Source of the DNA: Botrimarina mediterranea
GTDB lineage: Bacteria; Planctomycetota; Planctomycetia; Pirellulales; Lacipirellulaceae
Length of the DNA stretch: 64,000 nucleotides
Assembly (NCBI RefSeq): GCF_007753265.1
Contig: NZ_CP036349.1
Location: 1,273,363-1,337,362 of the forward strand
Direction: 5' to 3'
Positions 56,998 through 64,000 of this stretch are shown piece after piece (positions within the stretch are counted from its first letter, which is position 1; each line of letters opens with the position of its first letter). Both the position numbers and the translations under genes were made by a program. The notes beneath the pieces are model-generated. The model was not told where the DNA came from. It worked only from the letters and a program-made list of their open reading frames with translations, and made no database searches.

Positions 56998-57567
56998 CGC
57001 TCCCCCCCGAAACGGTGTCGCAGCGGCAGACGCTGCGGATGTTTTTGCGAGTCCCGCCGTCCCTCAGCCCCCGGGAACTGCCTTCTTCCCGCGCTGGCGG
57101 GTCCCCCGGCAAATCCCTGCTGAAGCCGCACAGGCGGTTCGTTCGTGATTGTCTATCGGAACGGCGCCGACGGACGAACCAGTCGATTCGGCATAGGCGG
57201 CAAAGTTTCTCCAGACGCCCCGGGCCGCCTTTCCGGACCCCCTTCTGGGGCATCTAAAGTCTTTCTGCGTCAAGAGTTTGACGCTCCCGAAGCCGGTGAT
57301 TAGCCTGAGGGTCACTGTCAAGAGAGGCGGTCTGCGCTGATTTTGGGTTTTCCGCGTGACAGCATGCCGGCCGCCTCGACCCTTAGAGATTGAGACAATC
57401 CGCGCGCTTGACGCCACCACAGGCGTCCGCCGGCGCGTCTCGGAAGAGTCACTCCTACCGGAATAATCGACACCACGGCAGGCGAAGCGACTTCATTGAG
57501 TAGTCGCTACGCGCCTCTGCGATCGCTCGCAGGTTTCGCCCCCATTGAATTAGCAGGAAAGCTCGAA
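56998..57567. other. Long intergenic region between divergent surface-protein genes
   Basis: This 570-base gap separates the BBP7-like barrel from the giant surface protein. It must hold both promoters. I see no repeat of the D, E or C families, no tRNA and no other RNA. Open frames here lack family features. An AGGAAA ribosome-binding site precedes the GTG at 57568. Confidence 0.4.
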
Positions 57568-60500
57568 GTGCGCAAGAACCGCCCCACTCGCCGGTCTGGC
57601 AGCAACGCATTCTCCCGCCTTTTCGCCAGCCGCTCGAGCGCCGTGCGGAAGGCCCCGCGTCGCCGCGACCTGGAAAGGCTCGAAGGCCGCGAGATGATGA
57701 CGGCGACGCCGGGGACGAATGAGTACTTCGCTAACCAGTGGTACTTGTTCGCCAATGGTCAGCTGACTGAGTTCGATCCGACATCGCCGACGTTCCAGCA
57801 GACGGTTGCGGTCGCCGGTGAGGATATCAATGTCTTGAAGGCCTGGGCCCAAGGCGTCACCGGCGCCGGCGTTCAGATCGCGGTCATCGATGGCGGCTTC
57901 GACCTGAGTCACGAGGACCTCGCAGCGGCCTACGTGCTTTCGGGTCTGACCACCAATCTCGACCTGCTGGACGGCGACGGGTCACCCGCGTTCAACGATA
58001 TTTCGGACTTCCTCGGCACTGCTTTGGCAGGCATCATCGCCGCGCAGGACAACGAGACCGGTATCGTCGGCATTGCGCACGGCGCCGACCTGTTCCCGAT
58101 CCGTCTGGTGGCCGGATTGGGCGCCGAGGACCAGGCGACGATTGACGCGATCAACGCCGCCTTCCGCTTCCAGTCTGGGTTCATCCAGGATGGCAACGGC
58201 GACGGCATCCCCGACTCGCTCCTCGGTGGCGCCCTGGTCGGCGTCGATTTGAACGGAGACGGGAACATCGACGGCTTTACGCAAGACCCGTCGCTCGTTA
58301 CCGACGTGTTTCTGCACACCGGTCGTTGGAACATTAATCCTAACTCGCCGCGGGTCGCTCTTGACCTGCCGACCGAACTTTCGGAGTTGACCGGGACGGA
58401 GATCTCGATCCTCGAAGCGATCATCGATACGGCTCGGAATGGACGAGCGACCTGGATCGACACCAACGGTGACGGCCAGATGACGCCGGACGAGATCCAG
58501 GCGCTGGGTAGCATCCACGTCGTTCCGGCTGGCAACGATGGCGGACGTATCAACGCGACCCCCCCCTTCGAGGTCCAGGGCGATGTCGCCAGCAGCCAGT
58601 ACGACCGGCTCGCCAATAGCATCTACACGATCGCTGTTGGCGCGGTTGACTACAACGGCCAGTACGAGAACCCTCAAACCGGCGTTATCAGCTGGTACAG
58701 CGAGGGTGGCTCGAACGTGCTGCTGGTGGCGCCGTCGGGCAATTTCCGCCAGGACATCTCGACCAACCCGAATCTCAATTCGGGCATCGTCACGACCGAC
58801 ATCACCGGCGAGGGGGGCGCGAACGTCGGCCCGCTGTTTAACTTCGAGTACGACGGCGACTACTTCAGCAACACCAACTACACGTCGGGCGCTAGCGGCA
58901 CCGAGGCGGCTGCGGCTCAGGTGGCGGCGGTTGTGGGGCTGATGCTCGAGGCGAACCCGAACCTCTCTTACCGAGACGTTCAGCAGATCTTGATGATGTC
59001 GGCCCGGCAGAACGATCAGTTCAACGAGAGCTGGATCGTCAATCAGATGCAGGGTTTCTTAGGCGACTTCGAGGTCGAGCTTCCCCAGTACGCGCAATAT
59101 GCCCTCGACACCGACGGTGACGGCGAAGAGGACATCGAAGCCGCCATTCTCCCCAACAGCGAGTACAACCCACTGACTCAGGACTACGTCCTCGAACGGG
59201 GGTTCTTCCTGCCAGGCAATGAGAACGCATCGATCGATCTTGGCGTGCCGTTTGTATACGCCCCCCTCCCGGCTATCGACGAAATCACCGGCGAGCCGGC
59301 CGTTTTCTTCGGCCCGAACGGCGAGCCGCTGCTCGATGAATTCGGTTACACTATCCCGCGCTTCGCGGACAACGATGGCGATCTGCTCGGGCTCGCGATC
59401 GTCAACCCGACGACCGGAGAAGCGTACGAAGTCGTTCTCAACGTTGACCCGGCCGATCCCGAAGGTCCGACCTCAAATCTATACCCGGTCGATGAGAACG
59501 GCGACCCAATCGACATCACAGACCCTCAGCAGCTTCTCGGACTGAGGGTTCTGGTACCTATTGAACCGGATGGCTCCGCTGAAGGCGTTACAGAGCAAAC
59601 CTTTGTCGAACTGAACGCCTTCGAAGCGATTCCTGGTGATCCTGACAATGTCCGGTTTGCGATCCGGATCGACCCCGCTACGGGATTGCCGACCGACGCG
59701 CCCCCGACCGAACCGCCTGACACGAGGCCCATCCTGGCGCTGGAAGACGTCGCGGTCCGTCCCATTGTTATCAAGACCGAGCGCTTTGTGCTCCCACCAG
59801 AGCCGCCGGAGCCGGAAGAGGGTGAAGAAGAAGATCCGCAGCTTCCCGCGTACGAACAGGTGGTGATCGGCCTGCTCTACGACCCGAACGGCAACTTGTT
59901 CCGGCCCCAGGCCCAGGCTCTGGACGATGAGAATCGGCTCGCCGTAGATGAAGAATTCGGCTTCCGGATTCTTCAATTCGCCCCGGCCTTCAATCCGCTC
60001 AACGGGCTGAATCTGGCGCCGTCGGAGGTGCAGATCGTCGGCTCGAACACGCAGGCGCCCAATCCGATCGTACTTTTCCAGCCGGGCCTTATCGGCGACG
60101 GCGCCCGCGCCGGCCTCGGCGGTCTGGTGAATCCGATCGTCAGCCCAGGATTGATTACCCAGCTGCAGTTCGAGAATGGGGCTGGTTACACGGTCAGTCA
60201 GGGTTACGGCTACAACCTAGAAGACCTCTCGTACGGACACGGCGTCCTCGATGCCGGTCTCGCCGTCGAGATGGCGAAGGCTTGGGACACCTACGACCTC
60301 TATGCGGACGAATCGGTCACCATCACGACCGGTATCCTCCGGGGCACAGGGACCCTTCGCGTCCAACCCGCCGTCAACATCACTCTGCCCAACGGCGCCG
60401 TCATCCAGACGGTAACCGGCGGCATCGCTCCGACTGCGAATATTAACGCCGGGTATTATCAAGAGTTCTTCCGGACGATCGGAACCGAGGAGATCACCGA

Positions 60501-63500
60501 CGCTGATGACAACGTCGTCGGTGAAGTCATCACCGAGGCGCCCTTCTTCAATCTCGACGACCCGATCAACAGCAACCGCGGCGTCACAGAGATTCCCTTC
60601 AACTTTGATCCGTCGCTTTTCGAGGATTACGTATCGGTCGAGTGGCTTGAACTCACGACCAACATCGCGGTGGGCGACGTCGATCACCTTCGAATGGCGC
60701 TCCGCGCCCCTGACGGCACGGTGACCGAGCTCAACGCGTTCCGTCCCCCCGCCGGTCCGGCGCTCGCTCCGCAAGACCCGCAGGGTCAGCAGGGCCGCTT
60801 CACGCCTGCGGAAGAAGCGCTCAAGGGATTCGAGGGAGGGACCGACCTTAACGCCGCCGGCGACTTCATCAACGACTCGGTTCCCAACCAGATCGCCGGC
60901 GTCGATAGCCCGGACGCGATCGGCAACGGCGTCGGCTGGACTTGGACCACCAACCGTCACTGGGGTGAGCTCTTCAGCTCGCAGGCCCAGTCCATCGAGG
61001 CCCCGCCGAACGGTGGCGTGTCACCTACCGACGGTTGGACGCTCATCCTCGAGAATCACGGCTTCGGCGAGGTCACGCTCGGCGGAAACCTCGAGATCGT
61101 CGTCCACGGCACCAAGGCCACCGGAAACCGCATCCAGGGTAAGGTCGGCGTCGACGACAACAAGCAAGGGATTCAAGGGACCAACAACGACGAGAACTTC
61201 AACTTCAACCGCTACATCGAGTTCGGCGTCTTCGAAGTTGAGTACATCGACGGCGCGGGCAATCTCCAGACTCGTACCCAGACCTTCATCCTCGACGACC
61301 CGAACGATTCGGTTACCTACACGAATCCGAACGCACCGGAAGACGGTCGCTTCAGCCTCGACGGGATCTATAAGACTGTCGCGCCTGACACGGGTGAAGA
61401 GCTGTACTACCCCGTCATCAACAAGAATACATACCTCGGTAGCCGCACGACCGACGACACCGTGCTAAACGAGTTGTTCGAGCCGCTGCAGAACTTCTTC
61501 CGATTGACGGAAGGAGACCCGGACCTCTTCGTCCTAGGGGCGATCAACGAGTCGTCCGTCGATTACTTCACGGGCGACTCCGCAGCGATCCGTAACGCCA
61601 CCGCTCTAGGCTTCTACGGCGAGGTTCCCAACACCGACCTGGCTAACCCGCTGGTCTACCGCAACTTCGACTACGGCCAGGAGAACTTCGCCGCGGGCGT
61701 GCTGGTCCAGGCGACCCAGTACGTCACTACGTTCGATCTCGACGGCAACGTTGTCAGCTCGCGGGAGGCGACTGGCGAGGTGCAAAACTTCTACACCGGC
61801 GCCGACGGTAACTACTACTTCGACGTCGATGCTACGCCGGCCCCGCCGGTGAAGCCTCTCGAGGCGGACTTTGACACCCCCGAGGAGTTCCAGTTCGCCC
61901 TCAATGTCTGGCAAGCGGTCTACGACACTTGGTTCGTCACGTACGGCGGCATCACGTACGACTACGACATTTCGATTGGCGGTGAAGACACCGAACGGAT
62001 CATCACCAACGGCGGCGAGGGCTACTTCAACACGCCCGACGCGTCTTCCCACGGAAGCACCGTTGCCTTTGGCTCGAGCAACACCTACACGGTGCAGATG
62101 TTCTCTTCGGAGAACCGGAATTTCGGCGAGACCTCCAAGGTCACCAACGTCAACTTCCTGCTCGAGATCGACCCGGCATTGACCAACGTGCCTGTCTCGG
62201 GAACGGTCTTCCGTGACCGCAATGGCGACGGCACGCAGCAGCCCGGCATCGACGAGTCCGCCGCCGGCGTCACGGTCTTCTACGACGCCAACGAGAACGG
62301 GACCTTCGACCCCGAAGAGCTCTCCGCCGTCACCGACGCGACCGGCAATTATTCGTTCGTCATTTCGGGTCTGCTTTCGCCCGAATCGGTGTCGATAGGC
62401 ATCGTCGACTCGACCATCCCCGCCGGCCTCGTGGCCCAGGATCCGGTCAGCGGGTTCCAGTCGCTTAACGTCGCGCCAGGGCAAGCGGTCGATGTCGACT
62501 TTACGCTCCGCTTGGGAATCGGCGAGCCCGCCATCGCGGTCGGCTCGGTCTTCGAAGACGCCAACCAGAACGGCGTCCGCGACGCCGGCGAGGGCGCCTT
62601 CACCGACTCAGTACAGGTCGATGGCCAAGACGTCTTCATCTCGGCCTACGTCGACCTGAACGGCAACGGCGCCTACGACCCGAGCGAGCCCTCCGCGACC
62701 GTGCGTCCCGACGGCACGTTCCTAATCGAGACCAGCGCCACCGGCGACTACATGATTCGCCTCGCGCTGCCGTCGTCGCAGCTAATCCAGACGGCGCCGG
62801 CAAGTGGCGCCGGCATCGCCGTCACGTTGGTCGCCGGTCAGCAATCGACCCTGTCGAGTCAGTTCGGCGTCTACGACGGCCGGATCTTTGACTTCGGCGA
62901 CCTCTACGTTGACGGCAACAGTAACTACCCAACGCTGCTCTCCGACAACGGCGCCCGCCACGTCGTGATCCCGGGCGTCCGCCTCGGCATGGCCAACGAC
63001 GTCGATAGCGACGGCTTCCAGAGCGCGGTCCGCAACCCGGCCATCGACGGCCTGGGCGACGACTTCAACGGTGTCGATGATGAAGACGGCGTCCGGCTGG
63101 TCACCGCTACGGTCCTGCCGAACAGCACGATCCAGTTCGACATCATGGCGTTCGGCGCCGGCGGCGTCCTCAACGCATGGTTCGACTTCAACAACGACGG
63201 CGATTGGGACGACGCGGGCGAGAAGATCTTCAACAACGTTGAAGATATGCAGGTGCTCGACCCGCTGAACCCGCAGTTCCGCCGGTTCACGGTGCAAACG
63301 CCGGCGGACGTCGATACCTCGGCGACCTTCTATGCGGCTCGATTCCGCTGGGGTTCGGCCGGATTGGGTTACTCCGGCGTCGCCAACTCGGGCGAGGTTG
63401 AGGACTACCTGTTCGCAGCCACCGCCCCGATTGTGATCTCGGGCGCTGTCCGGAATGACCTCGACGGCGATGGCGTCTTCGAGTCGAGCGACGCGGCGGT

Positions 63501-64000
63501 TCCCGGCGTGCGGGTCTTCTTCGACCGTGACCTCGACGGCGTCCTCGACGCCGACGAGCCTCGGGCGATCACCAACGCCAGCGGCGGCTACCGGCTGGAG
63601 ATTAACAGCACCTCCTCGGTCAACGTCACGCTCCGTCTAGACACCTCGACCGTTCCGACCGGGCTTGGCCCGCTGGTGCCGATTGGAGGCATCTTCAACC
63701 AAACGATCGCACCGAGCACCCCGGTGACGTCGAACTTCCTCGTCGGCGCGCCGCAGGGCCTGTCGGGCATGGTCTTCGACGACCTCGACAACGATGGCGT
63801 CCGCGACGGCAACGAGGGCGGCTTGGCCAACGTCGTCGTGGAAGTGCTCCGCGACGCCGACAACAACGGCTCGTTCGAGACGATCGTCCAGACCACGACC
63901 ACCGACGCGCAGGGCGCCTACACGGTGCCGCTGACTTCCGTCGGGCAGTATCAGGTTCGTATCAACCTGGGCTCGCAACAGTTCGTTTCGCAGACTTCGC
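57568..64000 (+). CDS. Giant secreted protein with catalytically degenerate subtilisin domain (3' partial)
   Basis: The frame opens at a GTG with AGGAAA upstream and stays open for at least 2144 codons. It starts with a basic head and LERLEGREMM (35-44), a motif common at the front of planctomycete giant proteins. Residues about 85-480 form an S8-like domain. Asp108 (AVIDGGF) and Asn323 (PAGND) are kept, but FLGT149 replaces HGT and GTE446 replaces GTS. A P-domain-like part (about 1010-1180) follows. After it come SdrD-B-like repeats (about 1540-1745 and 1950-2144) and a GEVED-like domain (about 1770-1950). It is probably a surface or adhesion protein, not a protease. Confidence 0.85.
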   Translation, partial: MRKNRPTRRSGSNAFSRLFASRSSAVRKAPRRRDLERLEGREMMTATPGTNEYFANQWYLFANGQLTEFDPTSPTFQQTVAVAGEDINVLKAWAQGVTGAGVQIAVIDGGFDLSHEDLAAAYVLSGLTTNLDLLDGDGSPAFNDISDFLGTALAGIIAAQDNETGIVGIAHGADLFPIRLVAGLGAEDQATIDAINAAFRFQSGFIQDGNGDGIPDSLLGGALVGVDLNGDGNIDGFTQDPSLVTDVFLHTGRWNINPNSPRVALDLPTELSELTGTEISILEAIIDTARNGRATWIDTNGDGQMTPDEIQALGSIHVVPAGNDGGRINATPPFEVQGDVASSQYDRLANSIYTIAVGAVDYNGQYENPQTGVISWYSEGGSNVLLVAPSGNFRQDISTNPNLNSGIVTTDITGEGGANVGPLFNFEYDGDYFSNTNYTSGASGTEAAAAQVAAVVGLMLEANPNLSYRDVQQILMMSARQNDQFNESWIVNQMQGFLGDFEVELPQYAQYALDTDGDGEEDIEAAILPNSEYNPLTQDYVLERGFFLPGNENASIDLGVPFVYAPLPAIDEITGEPAVFFGPNGEPLLDEFGYTIPRFADNDGDLLGLAIVNPTTGEAYEVVLNVDPADPEGPTSNLYPVDENGDPIDITDPQQLLGLRVLVPIEPDGSAEGVTEQTFVELNAFEAIPGDPDNVRFAIRIDPATGLPTDAPPTEPPDTRPILALEDVAVRPIVIKTERFVLPPEPPEPEEGEEEDPQLPAYEQVVIGLLYDPNGNLFRPQAQALDDENRLAVDEEFGFRILQFAPAFNPLNGLNLAPSEVQIVGSNTQAPNPIVLFQPGLIGDGARAGLGGLVNPIVSPGLITQLQFENGAGYTVSQGYGYNLEDLSYGHGVLDAGLAVEMAKAWDTYDLYADESVTITTGILRGTGTLRVQPAVNITLPNGAVIQTVTGGIAPTANINAGYYQEFFRTIGTEEITDADDNVVGEVITEAPFFNLDDPINSNRGVTEIPFNFDPSLFEDYVSVEWLELTTNIAVGDVDHLRMALRAPDGTVTELNAFRPPAGPALAPQDPQGQQGRFTPAEEALKGFEGGTDLNAAGDFINDSVPNQIAGVDSPDAIGNGVGWTWTTNRHWGELFSSQAQSIEAPPNGGVSPTDGWTLILENHGFGEVTLGGNLEIVVHGTKATGNRIQGKVGVDDNKQGIQGTNNDENFNFNRYIEFGVFEVEYIDGAGNLQTRTQTFILDDPNDSVTYTNPNAPEDGRFSLDGIYKTVAPDTGEELYYPVINKNTYLGSRTTDDTVLNELFEPLQNFFRLTEGDPDLFVLGAINESSVDYFTGDSAAIRNATALGFYGEVPNTDLANPLVYRNFDYGQENFAAGVLVQATQYVTTFDLDGNVVSSREATGEVQNFYTGADGNYYFDVDATPAPPVKPLEADFDTPEEFQFALNVWQAVYDTWFVTYGGITYDYDISIGGEDTERIITNGGEGYFNTPDASSHGSTVAFGSSNTYTVQMFSSENRNFGETSKVTNVNFLLEIDPALTNVPVSGTVFRDRNGDGTQQPGIDESAAGVTVFYDANENGTFDPEELSAVTDATGNYSFVISGLLSPESVSIGIVDSTIPAGLVAQDPVSGFQSLNVAPGQAVDVDFTLRLGIGEPAIAVGSVFEDANQNGVRDAGEGAFTDSVQVDGQDVFISAYVDLNGNGAYDPSEPSATVRPDGTFLIETSATGDYMIRLALPSSQLIQTAPASGAGIAVTLVAGQQSTLSSQFGVYDGRIFDFGDLYVDGNSNYPTLLSDNGARHVVIPGVRLGMANDVDSDGFQSAVRNPAIDGLGDDFNGVDDEDGVRLVTATVLPNSTIQFDIMAFGAGGVLNAWFDFNNDGDWDDAGEKIFNNVEDMQVLDPLNPQFRRFTVQTPADVDTSATFYAARFRWGSAGLGYSGVANSGEVEDYLFAATAPIVISGAVRNDLDGDGVFESSDAAVPGVRVFFDRDLDGVLDADEPRAITNASGGYRLEINSTSSVNVTLRLDTSTVPTGLGPLVPIGGIFNQTIAPSTPVTSNFLVGAPQGLSGMVFDDLDNDGVRDGNEGGLANVVVEVLRDADNNGSFETIVQTTTTDAQGAYTVPLTSVGQYQVRINLGSQQFVSQTS

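Noticed and set aside
55468-57123. A 551-residue open frame on the plus strand
   Set aside because: It is antisense to the BBP7-like barrel gene and spans its terminator.

Overview
The window is a G+C-rich bacterial chromosome segment, most likely from a planctomycete of the order Pirellulales. The reasons are four secreted proteins with C-terminal PEP-type sorting tails (two also carry dockerin-like calcium loops), two outer-membrane beta-barrels of planctomycete type, a giant surface protein that opens with an L-E-x-L-E-x-R type motif, and very long intergenic regions full of hairpin repeats. No phage, plasmid, CRISPR, rRNA or tRNA was seen. The one stable RNA is the RNase P RNA (rnpB) on the minus strand.

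Layout. 1-12 kb: a YoaK-like membrane protein, PEP-tail exoproteins, a serine hydrolase, an alpha/beta hydrolase, small membrane proteins, a cupin and a secreted esterase. 12-20 kb: an A+T-richer orphan gene, icd, a Tat-exported TIM-barrel protein, a ribbon-helix-helix protein, rnpB and a receiver-like/PilZ protein. 20-30 kb: P1 peptidase, ilvE, a LolCDE-type ABC pair, DoxX, an exoprotein and lysS. 30-34 kb: a PGRP-type amidase, a REP-associated tyrosine transposase between inverted REPs, and an A+T-rich stand-alone reverse transcriptase of the defence (UG/DRT/Abi-like) type. 34-50 kb: sulfite reductase, pgpA, folD, a PhnD-like binding protein, an rRNA/tRNA methyltransferase, small enzymes, thioredoxins, a coiled-coil protein and a PLP decarboxylase. 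50-52.4 kb: a repeat island with an interrupted immunity-like gene. 52.4-57 kb: RluA, SDR and HflX, then a BBP7-like barrel. From 57.6 kb to the edge: one huge secreted protein whose subtilisin-like domain has lost two of its three catalytic residues.

The most striking content is non-coding. At least sixteen loci share one design: arms made of short degenerate tandem words (about 7-8 nt), mostly arranged as long hairpins. One lies inside rnpB (helix P12), one is translated inside an ABC permease, and several overlap apparent gene starts. Two copies have the same flanks but their loops lie in opposite orientation. Separate REP-like families with GTRG heads, one linked to the local transposase and one without a local transposase, are scattered between genes. 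A further hairpin family (GGCGAG head, GTTA loop) shows compensatory stem changes.

The window has three clearly A+T-richer genes: an orphan, the reverse transcriptase and the interrupted immunity-like gene. Each has the same repeat module (family B, then family A) just past its 3' end and in the same relative orientation. This looks like a cargo gene plus 3' element arrangement and is the best candidate here for an undescribed mobile or defence-cassette system. All calls come from reading the sequence; no database search was run.
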